The notes under the pieces: generated by a model | Told to the model about the DNA's origin: nothing | Databases searched by the model: none | The model's input: the letters and a program-made list of their open reading frames with translations, nothing else | Part shown: one piece after another, positions 28,681 through 38,617 of the stretch | How positions within the stretch are numbered: position 1 is the stretch's first letter | How the letters are laid out: each line of letters starts with the position of its first letter | Made by a program: the position numbers and the translations under genes | Assembly (NCBI RefSeq): GCF_026262505.1 | Contig: NC_067207.1 | Span: 25,760,082-25,824,081, forward strand | DNA from: Trichomonas vaginalis G3 | Taxonomy: Eukaryota; Parabasalia; Trichomonadida; Trichomonadidae | Length of the DNA: 64,000 nucleotides | Reading direction: 5' to 3'

Positions 28681-28905
28681 GAACATTAGTGAAGTCGTTA
28701 GTGAGAACGATAGTGAGAACGTTTATTTTTTACATTAGTGAGTTCGTTAGTGAAGTGGTTGGCGGCTTTGTAAATATTTAAGGTTAAGTTAGTGTTGTCG
28801 TTTGTGTTGTAAAATATACGTTAACGGTTTTGTAAAGTGTCAAATTCACAAGTATTGGGTAAGGAGGTGCGCAGTGCCACCATACCCAAGACTTGTATAC
28901 TAACT

Positions 28906-29549
28906 TTTTCTGAACCGTTGTCGGTCCAGAAACAATAAGGGGCGCCAAATTCAATGAAGGCGGAAGCTGCAACGTTCGCTGTCGTCGCTGCCAGCATATC
29001 TGGTATTTGTATACACGCTAGGACTTTGCGGCTAAAATCGTCGATTATGCCATAAATATACTGGCCACGAACACCCCTAAAATAATGAACATCTGCGTGC
29101 CAGATAAGATTGGGTGAAAGCGCCCAATATCTTACTGCTGTTTCTGGCCCGGCATGCTCTAATCGCGTCTTGGTGAAATGATTTTCTTTGAAGTATCTGC
29201 GTACTTCTCTATAAGATACATCAATTTGTTGTAATTTCAAACGTTTCCATTGTTTTGTTTGACCACAGGGAAAGGCCCAGTGGTCATGTATCACAGCAAG
29301 AGCTTTGATTTGGTCGTAGGGATTGACCCTACGACCTTTCTTGCCTTTAGGCAATGGGATATTCTGTAAGCTAAATTGATTTTGTAAAAAAGAGTTTGAA
29401 ACATCTAAATATTTGAAATCATTTGATTGAAGGGTTGGGGCGATGGGAACATGGGTGCAAGCTTCTTCCCATGTCATTTTACCTTCTTCAATCTGATTGG
29501 AAATACCAATTAGGTAAATTCGATCGACATACCCTTTGTAAGGATTCAT
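28906..29549 (-). pseudogene. rve-type transposase, N-terminal part (split by E2)
   Basis: The start is the ATG reading MNPYKGYVDRIYL, 12 nt after TCATT, which fits the T. vaginalis initiator TCA+1Py(T/A). An N-terminal helix-turn-helix-like region (MTWEEACTHV to YREVRRYFKENHF) is followed by the catalytic core with LIWHADVHYFRG (first Asp) and FWTDNGSE (second Asp), where E2 is inserted. The rest, with the Glu, is at 6997-7327. It would catalyse mobility of the 5763-30510 element. Confidence 0.85.
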
Positions 29550-29729
29550 TCTAATGAAGTACGTTAACAATCAAAATATTCTATAAGTGTCTAGTATGGA
29601 ATTCAAAAGAATAAAGAAAATGGTAACGTAAATAAACGTATTATGAAATAATTTATAATTAAAATGAAAAAAAAGAAAAAATAATAAGTAAAGTGACTAG
29701 AAATGAAAATTAAAATCAGTGTAAAGTTT

Positions 29730-30510
29730 TATTTTTTTCTCGCTGTGAAACGTATTCGGTCTTTTTTTTAAAAATTAATTTTTTGTTAGAGATAAGAGCT
29801 AAAACTCGGTAAACAACTTCTTTATGTCTAGAAAATTCTATCTTGCCTTTTATTTTTTTCTCGCTGTGAAACGTATTCGGTCTTTTTTTTAAAAATTAAT
29901 TTTTTTGTTAGAGATAAGAGCTAAAACTTTGCAGACAACTCCCCTGTCTAGCAAATTTAACATTCGTCTCCCATTTTTATATATTTGGTTTAGAATGTTC
30001 GAAAATGCGTAATATGGTCATTAATATTAATTGAAAAGAACCTTGAATTAATTCAATCTGATCTCACAAAATATTTTAAATTACAAACTTTGTAGTTTGA
30101 ATAGATAATTAGTATTAAACTCAAATAACTAGTTTATTTTTGAATAAAAATTATTTGAATTTATTCAATTTTGTGAATTTTCCTTCAAAAATCAAGTTTA
30201 AATATCTTATTTGCCATATAATTATAAATACAATGAAACATATTCGAAATTGAAAAGAATGACTTTTTCTGTTCTTTCAATCATTCAATTTGAATTTTGC
30301 AATATTGGATTTCTCATTAAATAGCTATTAAAAACAACAAGCAATTTAACTTACATTCAAATTTATTTGTGTTATATTCAATCTTCTCAAAACTTATAAT
30401 TTTCGGCTATAGCATGATTATATGCTATATAATATAATAAACCTATAATAGTATCATTCTTTCAATTATTTGAAGAGAAAACCGAAAAAATCTATTTTCG
30501 GTCTATAACA
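29730..30510. repeat. right TIR of the IS481EU-like element
   Basis: Inverted copy of 5763-6545. The 29571-29729 stretch between it and the gene is AT-rich 5' region without other features. Confidence 0.85.
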
Positions 30511-30525
30511 AAAATATCAAAAAAT

Positions 30526-31036
30526 ACAACTTGACTCCATTCTGACCCTTTCATGGAGGTAGTTTTTATCCGCTAGTATTTTCCCTTTGAATCTCTTTAC
30601 AATTCGAAATCAAATTCAAAACTCAGTAGAAGAAAGGAAGAATCGACTTACTACGGTTGTAATACGAATAAATACATATATTTAATTATTTTATTTACAT
30701 AATAATTGTTTGAAGCTCATATTCCATCAAATTTTTAAATAAAAACATTAAAATGTTGAAAATGTTCATATATTTTAATAGGGTTTTGGCACTTTATTGA
30801 GGAATTACTACATACATAGTCGAACTGAACTTGATATTTTGAAATTTAAATTATTTATCAAAATTAAAATTTAACTTGAAATTTATAATTATTTAGTCAT
30901 ATTTTGCATAATTCTAAGTAGATTTTGTAAAAAATCAAGAAAGAAAAATTTTAACGTGATTTATTTTTTCGTTTTTATAATAATACATATTATTATATAA
31001 TTAACATATTCATAATGTTTCACCCGTTCAAAAATA
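30526..31036. other. AT-rich host spacer
   Basis: No gene, structured repeat or long open frame is seen. Confidence 0.6.
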
Positions 31037-31148
31037 TAATCCTCCTCCTCTCAAATAAACGTACATACGGGTGGCCTCTTTTTTCAAAAAATTAAAATTT
31101 GAAATTTTGGGCTCAAATATTAGAGATTTTTTCAACCTTCAACTGTAA

Positions 31149-31771
31149 TAAACAGAAATTCATCAAAAGTGACAGCTCTCAATTTTTTGACATTTGTAAA
31201 TTCTAAATTGAATGAGAAAAATGAAATAATACTAAGCATAATATAATATTCTAGATTTAATTATAATTAGGAAAAAGTTAGTTTTGAGAGTACTTTTCAT
31301 AGGCATATAGAATGAAATCTTCTGAAAAATAATATCACATAAACTCATATTATTTTCTAATATATAACTATTTTATATACAAATCAAATTCAATGATCTT
31401 AAAAGCGAAGGATAAACCTCAAAATTTACGAATATAATGAGTGGGAATATTTCATATTGTTTTATGATAGATAAGCATTATATTCCCACTCATTATATTC
31501 GTAAATTTTGAGGTTTATCCTTCGCTTTTAAGATCATTGAATTTGATTTGTATATAAAATAGTTATATATTAGAAAATAATATGAGTTTATGTGATATTA
31601 TTTTTCAGAAGATTTTGTGTTCTCCTTCAAAATTTTATTTTTTTATTAAAAAGAATCTTTACAAAATATACATTTACTTAAATTAATATTTAAAAACGTG
31701 CTCTATCAAAAGTTCCAAAAATTCAATATTTTAGCTTTTCTGAGGTGTCACTTTTGATGAATTTCTGTTTA
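31149..31771. mobile_element. foldback / MITE-like element with inner hairpin
   Basis: Its ends are a 26-bp inverted repeat (TAAACAGAAATTCATC and following AAAAGTGACA). It is centred on a 301-bp perfect foldback. No target duplication is clear and it has no gene. The centre of the outer repeat nearly coincides with that of the inner hairpin, so the whole looks like one inverted duplication with diverged middle arms. Confidence 0.5.
31315..31615. repeat. perfect 136-bp inverted repeat, 29-nt loop
   Basis: Arms 31315-31450 and 31480-31615 are identical as complements by direct reading. Perfection over 136 bp in unselected AT-rich DNA suggests recent origin or ongoing conversion. Transcripts would form long dsRNA. 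Confidence 0.9.
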
Positions 31772-32369
31772 CAACACAACGATATATGTTGTCTATATCA
31801 GATCTCTTTTCTTTTTGATACTTAACATTGTTCCTAAATCTTAGCCGTTAAGGCTGTTCTGAAAATATTTTTTTTTTCGAAAAAAATTCGAAAAAAATTC
31901 TTAAAATTCAAAAATCCCTTAATTCCTGAGGATTTTGGGGAAAAGTTTTTACATGAACATGTGTATATTATATGAAGTATATTGATAAGGTAAAAATCAA
32001 ATTTTATTGCATATTCATCGAGAAAATAAACTAACGAATCCCTCAAAATTGAGAGGGTAATCCTCCTCCTCTCAAATAAACGTACATACGGGGGCACCCT
32101 TAATCAATATTTGAACAACCCGTAATTAAAATTGAATTCCTCTTAAAATTTAATCCATACGTTAATTTTTAATTTGCTCGGCGAATGCCGAGCTTCCCTA
32201 CTTCTCTTGTCATTCCTTCAAAAACTCTAATCTCATCGCACTTACAAACATCATGATTTAATGTATTGTCGAGAAATCTTAGACTTGTTTGTCATTTGAT
32301 TATAGCATTTGAAAGTCATCTCGAAAATCGATTAACAAGACAATTTCCCAAACATCTACATACAAGTAG

Positions 32370-32830
32370 ATGATGGTAAACCCATTAGAGTTGTTTTGCT
32401 ATGATTCCTCCAATCTTATGATGAGAAAAATCATATCAAAACAGCTCTAATCGAACATTCTACACAGCTTAGCATCCAGCTAGTTCCAAGTAATGCGATT
32501 ACAACATCAACGGCCAAAGCCTTTCAGAGTCCTTTAATCATTTCTTCTCATCTCAATGTGAAGTGGCCCCAAACGAACTACAAGCTGACGTTACAACGCA
32601 TTACAACCCGGTTAATACGAGCATATACATTAGAGCTGCTTTGTTATGATCTCCCTCATCAATTGATGAGAGATCTCATTATGAAGCAGCTCCAATCGAA
32701 CTAAAAACCTACATACAAATGAGTGAAAACAAACTCATTAGAGTTGTGTTGCTTTGATTTCTCTCATCAGAAGATGAGAGATACCAGAACAAAACAACTC
32801 TAATCAAACTTTCTACACAACTCAGCACAG
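32370..32830. repeat. three related stem-loop repeats
   Basis: Stem-loops near 32388-32446, 32629-32695 and 32738-32802 each open with TTAGAG and close with CTCTAA or CTCCAA. Paired letters change together: GAGTTGTTTTG with CAAAACAGCTC, but GAGCTGCTT with AAGCAGCTC. The flanking CTACACA-GCTTAG/CTCAGC and AGTAATGCG words also recur. No coding frame explains them. Confidence 0.6.
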
Positions 32831-33141
32831 TATCAATGCAAAGTAATGCGTCTGTATCGTTAACAAACAAAGTTGTTTCGGGTCCTTCCATTTTGGAAGA
32901 ATTCGGAACAACTTTGCGAATTGATAGTGTAAACCCATATACATGAAAGCGTGCATGCATAAAGACAGGTATTGTCAGCAATGACTACCTGCCCAGCTAT
33001 GAGTGATCAGAGAATTACCATCTCAGGCTTTTTGAGAACGTTTCAGCCAGGACCCTCGTATGTTGACTGTGAGAAAGGCATCCTTTATCTGAAATAGATG
33101 CTTTTCCAACAATCAAATTCGAAGATCTTCGACGTTGTTGT

Positions 33142-33222
33142 AAAAAGAGAAGGAGAAGGAAAGAAGAGGAAGGAGAGGAAGAAGGAAAGGAAAAGAAGAA
33201 GAAAAAAGAAAAAAAAGAAGGA
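33142..33222 (+). repeat. 81-nt all-purine tract
   Basis: Uninterrupted A and G on the plus strand, mostly GGA, GAA and AAG words; potential triplex-forming sequence. Confidence 0.9.
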
Positions 33223-33252
33223 CATATTAAATATAATGCGCACTTAATAGTG

Positions 33253-33279
33253 CCGAGGCGGCGGAGCCGCCGAGGCGCG
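33253..33279. repeat. GC-rich palindrome GGCGGC-GGA-GCCGCC
   Basis: A GC-rich hairpin followed by T7 in AT-rich DNA. Similar in style to the GAA-loop palindromes of E2 and to GCTCGGC-GAAT-GCCGAGC at 32176-32193. It could act as a terminator-like signal, but it may simply be a mobile palindrome. Confidence 0.55.
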
Positions 33280-33596
33280 ATTTTTTTGACCCTATATTAC
33301 CGCACGGCAATGTTTTTCTCGATTTTGTACAGCCCTAATATTACCTAAATGTAATAACATTTTAAACGAATAAATTGAAAAAGAAAATAATTAATTTCTT
33401 GGAGAGACCCCAGAACGAAATGTAGGAGTGTCCCTCATCTGAGTCAACCAGTCATTGATTGAATTTATTGTTTATCATAGATATAATATCTACAACTGAT
33501 ATCAATCCTAAAAATCATAAAAAGAAAGCTAAGATCACTTTTTTATTTATTGAATTTTTAAGACCAAAAGTGCCACTGCCAAAATTTTACAAAAGA

Positions 33597-34247
33597 ATGT
33601 CAAGTTCAGAGCAGCCAAAAAATGAAAATGTATGCATTTACAGTGACCTTAAGCCAATTAAAGTATTCGAACACCCAGATCAAGTATCAAAATTTATTTG
33701 GGGCGTCAATTCCAATAATGTTATACAAATATATTCACAAATTGTCGAATTAATAACAGCTCACAAAATAATTATCGAAATGGTACTTCACATGATTGAT
33801 ATTTTTTCACAAATTCATGTTAAAGATATTAAATTATTTTCAGAACTTTACCAAAAGATATCAAACACATTTTCATACATCCATGAACCGAAAAATAAGT
33901 CATTAGCGACGCTTCTACACTATAAAGGTTTCAAATTTGAAAACTTCAAACCTAAAATGAAAGAAGAAAAAATTCTCAATATATATTCAACAGAATCTCC
34001 TTTATACTATATTGCATGGGACAAAGTTGATGATCTTAAGAGTAAATTCCCAAATCTTGATATTAATGAGAAAATAGATTATGAAATCACACCACTTGAT
34101 TATGCAATTAGAAATGGATCAGAATTATGTTTCAATTACTTGAAAAATTTAGGAGCTAAATACACCGATAACTCCGAAAAATATGCTGTTCAAGGCGGAA
34201 ATAAAGATATTTTTATGCAAATGATAGAAGATGGTAAATCATTTGAG
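33597..34247 (+). pseudogene. ankyrin/DUF3447-type host protein, 5' part, cut by E3
   Basis: Reads MSSSEQPKNENVCIYSDL and continues in frame to the E3 boundary. The N-terminal domain (IYSQIVELITAHKIIIEMVLH, FSYIHEPKNKSLATLLHYKG) and ankyrin-like units (SPLYYIAWDKVDDLKSKFP; TPLDYAIRNGSELCFNYLK) are typical of the large T. vaginalis DUF3447 ankyrin family. The gene is host-type and truncated at 34247 by the Polinton end; I did not find its 3' part on the far side of E3. Confidence 0.75.
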
Positions 34248-34258
34248 AGTTAGTATCC

Positions 34259-34303
34259 CTAAGTTGCGTACTGTGGCACTGCGCGCCTCCGTACACCACT
34301 TAG
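34259..34303. other. terminal foldback of E3
   Basis: CTAAGT pairs with ACTTAG and GTAC with GTAC around TGTGGCACTGCGCGCCTCC. Same layout as E2's terminal foldback, with the outer paired letters changed on both sides. Subterminal AACGACTTCACT words follow (34400-34440). Confidence 0.6.
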
Positions 34304-34504
34304 TGGTTTTGACACTTTACGAAACCGGTAACGTATATTTTACAACACAACCATAACACCAACTTAACCTTAAATCTTTACAAAACCATCTGACACATAA
34401 ACGACTTCACTAACGACTTCACTAACGACTTCACTACCGTCCTCACTAAATAAAAAATAACCTTATTTTTATTTTTTTTAAATTTTTTATTTCATTACAA
34501 AGAC

Positions 34505-34939
34505 ATGTCCGACTATATTTACTATGACTCTTTCCCAGAACGTTTCCGTGAACTATTCAAAACTCAAGTAAAACTGAGAAACATGCATTTTAACAAAGAC
34601 AGACCCATTGACGATGAAAGAAACCCTGAATATATTACAATCCCTTATGACGCAAAGTTCATTGCATACATTCCTTATGGTCGCAGAGGAACGAAAACTA
34701 TTTCAACAAAGAACAAAAATTATTTCTGGAGCGATGAAGAAAATTGCCTTATCTACATAAATGCATACTTAAATAAAGCTACTTATTGTACAAAAGAAGG
34801 TTGGACTGGATTTGAGCTCTACATATACGACGACGATGGAAACAGACGTTGTGTATACCCATACGATAATATGTACCATTGTTTTCATCAAGCATTAAAC
34901 GAATACATAGTCAGTAAGGGTCTCATTCCTGCTGAGTAG
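34505..34939 (+). CDS. 144-residue protein of unknown function
   Basis: An open frame with aromatic-rich core (FIAYIPYGRRGTKTISTKN, WTGFELYIYDDDGNRRCVY). It occupies the terminal slot that the 94-residue gene holds in E2, in the opposite direction. No family recognised. Confidence 0.6.
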   Translation: MSDYIYYDSFPERFRELFKTQVKLRNMHFNKDRPIDDERNPEYITIPYDAKFIAYIPYGRRGTKTISTKNKNYFWSDEENCLIYINAYLNKATYCTKEGWTGFELYIYDDDGNRRCVYPYDNMYHCFHQALNEYIVSKGLIPAE

Positions 34940-35042
34940 AAATGTTATATTTTTGTTCTGTCATTTATATAAAAAATAAACTTAAAAATTAATGATATCA
35001 CCACCCTCACACGTATGAAAACATAGCACAAAAATAAATTTA

Positions 35043-35089
35043 GGGTAGAAGGTTAGATCTAACCCGATTTCTAACCTCATTTCTACCCT
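35043..35089. promoter_or_regulatory. five-word palindromic array (GGTTAGA/GGTAGA words)
   Basis: Forward words GGTAGA (35044) and GGTTAGA (35051); inverted TCTAACC (35058, 35070) and TCTACCC (35082). The flanks on both sides are nearly identical to those of the AGGTGA array in E2's TIR, so only the words have been exchanged. Confidence 0.65.
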
Positions 35090-35104
35090 GTTGAATTCAT
35101 TGCT

Positions 35105-35341
35105 TTATAACTCTCTTCCTTTCTCCAACTCTTCTAGCTTCTTCTTAAGTTCAGCAATGTTGTCCTCATGAAGTTTAATCTTCCTTAATATACCTTCTTT
35201 ATCTAATGGTTGCTTTATCTTTCTAAACTGAACTCTACCATCCTTCATAGTATGAATGTAAAAACCTTCTGGAATAGTTCCTGATTTAATGTATTCTACC
35301 AAAAACTTTTGTTTCATTGCTTCAGTGACTTTAGTCGTCAT
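35105..35341 (-). CDS. 78-residue coiled-coil protein (E3 copy)
   Basis: Nearly identical to 8005-8241 (a single substitution by eye, R to K after PLD). The longer upstream frame is not needed. Shared neighbourhood indicates exchange of this block between E2- and E3-type elements. Confidence 0.7.
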   Translation of the reverse strand: MTTKVTEAMKQKFLVEYIKSGTIPEGFYIHTMKDGRVQFRKIKQPLDKEGILRKIKLHEDNIAELKKKLEELEKGREL

Positions 35342-35383
35342 TTCAATCAAAGGTGAAGCTAGCACAGCGATAATGGATTTCAT

Positions 35384-35986
35384 GACTTTTTAGTATTTCA
35401 TACAATCTTAACAGATAGCCTTACAAGTACTTCCAGTGTCCCTAGCTGTCCCTCCTTTTTATATAACTCCATGACATTTATAATCTCGCGAAACTTAACA
35501 GGTAGCATAACAGATTAAAATCAGATGAGGTTTTGAACCAAAATTTCTAAGCAACGTTGTCAAGGATTTTTGAGGAACTAGGGACAGAGTGTGGCAAAGT
35601 CCAAGATTTAATTTATCTTCATCTGTTTCATCAGCTATCTCATCTAATATGCCAATATTTTATTCATAACTCGTGGCAAACCCACTAACTTTCATTATGT
35701 TCATCTGCATGCTTCATCTGATAGAAAGTATGACTTTCATTAACTCTGTGAGATAATGAAAACTACTAGGGACAGAGACCATGGCAAAGTTTATGACTTT
35801 CATTATTTCCAGAACTTAATGAAAACTACTAGGGACAGAGGCCATGGCAAAGTTCATGATTTAATTTATTCTCTCACTAACAACAAACACAAACTCCAAC
35901 ACTAACATCAAGTACTAACTTCAGCACAAATGACAAACACTAACAACAAACACAAACTCCAACACTAACGACAAAAATAAATGTCC
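35384..35986. other. non-coding stretch with 50-bp direct repeats
   Basis: No gene. A unit with GAAAACTACTAGGGACAGAG and CCATGGCAAAGTT occurs twice (near 35758 and 35819) with a third, partial version near 35570. Near 35880-35975 an AACAAACACAAACTCCAACACTAAC word is repeated. Confidence 0.65.
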
Positions 35987-38517
35987 TCACTTCTTAACAA
36001 AGTAATATGTGCTTCTTACACCACCATAGCTCAAACGTTTCTTTTCAAACATCGATTGAAACTTATTTTGAGCCATTGGCTTTAGTCTCTTTTTCTTCAA
36101 ATACGCCAAGAAATCTTCTTCACATCTTTTCACTTCATAGCCTTCTTTAAACTCCTCCTTGTTAAGTTCTATGAAATCCTTTATATCATTCTTTGTTGCA
36201 ATGGCTTCTTCACGAACGACATCGTGAACTATTTCATCATTGCATTCATGTATGACCTCCTCACTGTTCTCATGAACTATTTCAACACTGTTCTCATGAA
36301 CGACCTCCTTACTGTCTTTCATAAGCGTTTCAAAGTCTCCTTTACTCATTACTTCAATCTCATGCTGTTTACAGTAGTACTTAAACTCACTGTATATGTC
36401 TTTGTTGTATGTTATATTGCTTCCCATGTACTCCATGAATTTTTCAAGCACTTCCTCATAATTCACTGTTTCTTTCTTTCCACGACCTTCTAATATCATA
36501 CTTGCTTCGTAAATATAACTTCTTGCAGAACCGTCTCGCTTTCTACTTCTCTTCACAAATTCTCTCATCTTGCCGCCAAATACATTTGAACTACATGCAA
36601 AGAATTCATTCTCCTTCGCAAATTCTTTATATCTTCTGTAGCACTCTGTACAATTCCATCCGGATACAAACTTTTCATAGAACTCCTCGTAAAACATTTG
36701 GTAAGGTGTTTTGTTCATTTCGATGAGTTCTTGTTTAGCCCTGGTGAATGGTATCTTCCTTACATCAAATTCACTTAAATCTTTCTTCATGAAGTACGTC
36801 AGTAAGTTTGAATAAAACTCTTCATTAAAGCTTTCAATGAGATTTGAGAAATATTCGTAATTTCCTTTGTATCTGCTGCTTACGTCAATGACAACAAATC
36901 TTCTGTCGTCTTTGTCAATCTTTACTGAGTTGAAGTTGTTAGATATCATGATGATATTACAAACATTCTCTATCTTTCTTACTGGCTGACACTTCTGATT
37001 TAAGTCCAACTGAGTCTCTGTTACTATTGACTTTAGTGCGTCGTGGTTCATGACCTTAGACGTATCGCATGAGCTTAGTTCATTGCATACGATGAGCTTC
37101 ATGTTCTCAATAGCAGCATTGAATCTACCAACCACATTCTCTATTGCCGTTATATTATTGTTGGCGTACTTGCTAATGAGCTCGCATAGAACATTACTAA
37201 GTACATTCTTACCAGTTCCTTGCTTTCCTGTTAACAAAAGTACTGTTCCAGTCTTTCCACAAGGATTTTGAACGATGTAGGCGAACCAGTTCAAAACATA
37301 CTCATAAAGCTCTTCATCCTCATTACATATGACATCGTGAACATGTTTCAAATATCCTTCAATAATGCATTCATCTACTTCATTCAGTACCTCATACTCA
37401 TATCCTCTGAAATAGCTGTAAATGTCATCTCTTTCGTCAAAGAATCTCATGCCTGACTTCATAAGATAGTTCTTGTTCTGACCCGCTTCATAAATCATCA
37501 GTGCGTTCACATCCTTCTCTTCAATACGTCCTACATAAACACTCTTCATGAGCTTATTGAAATTCCTTGCTATCTACTGACACAAGTGTTGTTGTGTCTC
37601 GTATTCCATCATAATCTTTCACTAGATATGTCATACATGTGCTCGTCAATAACGACAACACATCTTCTTAAGTCATTTATAACACTAGCTATGTCAATAC
37701 CTTCTTCACTCATGTACTTATTTCTCCTCAAGTCCTTTAGTGTGAAAGTGTCTCTAAGTTCTATTTCAAGCAATTCATTTACACATCCTTTGCAATACTT
37801 CTCTATAAAATATTTCTGTCGTTCTTTACTAAGTTTCTTAACAGCTCTGAAGAACCATGTGTTTTGACTCAAACATCCTTCACAACTTCTCTCATTCATT
37901 CCTAGTTCTTTCATGTCATTATCTTCAACCTCTATGGTCTCATTGACTAAGGTCAAAGGGTTCTTAGTCATTGCTGGTCTTATCTGAAACAATGTTTGTG
38001 CAACAGGTTTAACTAGTTCAGCAACGTCCTTCCTTAATATGAATAGCTGTTTCCACTCATCTTTGCTAACAGTTCTTTCATAACCACTGACAGTAATGAT
38101 TTCATTTGCTGACCTTAGACACTTATGTTCTATCATTTGTATTGCTTTTGTGTAAGGCTTTCGTGAGCATAGGTTGTATATGTCATTCCTGCAATGTTCA
38201 TTCATGCCAATAGTACTAAATCCTTTCTTTGCTGTTGAGTGCATAATATCCATTAGTTCCTGTGTTCGTATTGCTGTCTCATAAAATACAACAAGACCTT
38301 TGTCATCTATGACGTACTTACCGAAAACATTGCTTATATTCTTTAACCATGAAATAACATCCTCATTCATGCTGTCAAACATGAAGTAAGGTCTTACATA
38401 CTCTTCACTTATAAGATACTCCACAAAATACTTGTTAAGCTCTATGTCCTCGTGAGCGATTTCATTAGGTTTGATATTAGTTCCTTTTGTCATTGCTGTC
38501 ATGTACTTCACTCTCAT
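35987..38517 (-). pseudogene. primase-helicase, SF3 (D5-like), broken
   Basis: The C-terminal half has SF3 motifs: Walker A LLTGKQGTGKN, Walker B MKLIVCNELS, and motif C NIIMISNN, followed by a DDRRFVVIDVSS arginine-finger region. The N-terminal half (about 300 residues) is likely primase-like, with clustered cysteines (CEGCLSQ, CKGC). It unwinds and primes element DNA. An eight-residue repeat (EVVHENSV, EIVHENSE, EVIHECND) sits near the C-terminus. Homologous to 56428-57661. Broken about once. Confidence 0.8.
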
Positions 38518-38617
38518 AGTTCCTTTCAATAGCGTAAAAATACTTCATTGTTTCATAACTGCTCTAAATTCTGTTCAAAATTCGTACAACATAACTTTTT
38601 AACATTAGTGAAATAAC

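Larger units (their letters stand above)
7333..28905. mobile_element. Maverick/Polinton E2, whole ends, decayed coding
   Basis: A 21.6-kb element beginning AGTTAGTATAC at both ends and flanked by a 5-bp duplication TTTTC (7328-7332, 28906-28910), with ~685-bp TIRs that include a complete small gene. Parts: capsid-type protein, minor capsid-type proteins, protein-primed PolB, two KilA-N genes, rve integrase, tail-fibre-like protein, A32-like ATPase and small proteins. I see no adenoviral-type protease and no helicase. Ends look whole; the coding part is broken in roughly six to ten places, mostly in PolB. TIR near-identity suggests recent insertion, after the host transposon. Confidence 0.9.
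28221..28905. repeat. right TIR of Polinton E2
   Basis: Inverted copy of 7333-8017, carrying the same 94-residue gene (28396-28680), array (28249-28296) and terminal foldback (28848-28896). Confidence 0.9.
5763..30510. mobile_element. IS481EU-like DNA transposon, split by Polinton E2
   Basis: It begins TGTTATAGACCG and ends with the complement. A 15-bp direct repeat AAAATATCAAAAAAT flanks it (5748-5762 and 30511-30525). TIRs are ~780 bp, almost identical by eye. Between them lies one minus-strand gene for a retroviral-integrase-type transposase, interrupted by the 21.6-kb Polinton E2. IS481EU is a superfamily described from T. vaginalis with an rve-type transposase and, as far as I recall, 15-bp duplications; the match in duplication length supports but does not prove this name. 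Without E2 the element is about 3.2 kb. Confidence 0.75.
31037..32092. repeat. 35-bp direct repeats bracketing ~1 kb
   Basis: The words TAATCCTCCTCCTCTC and AAATAAACGTACATACGGG occur in sequence at 31037-31071 and again at 32058-32092. Between them lies the foldback element. It may be a dispersed host repeat or a remnant of two related insertions. Confidence 0.6.

Noticed and set aside
31834-32097. 87-codon minus-strand frame
   Set aside because: Lies in AT-rich repeat DNA across the 35-bp direct repeat; no domain, leader or homologue.
32709-32981. 90-codon minus-strand frame
   Set aside because: Overlaps the covarying stem-loop repeats and shows no coding features.
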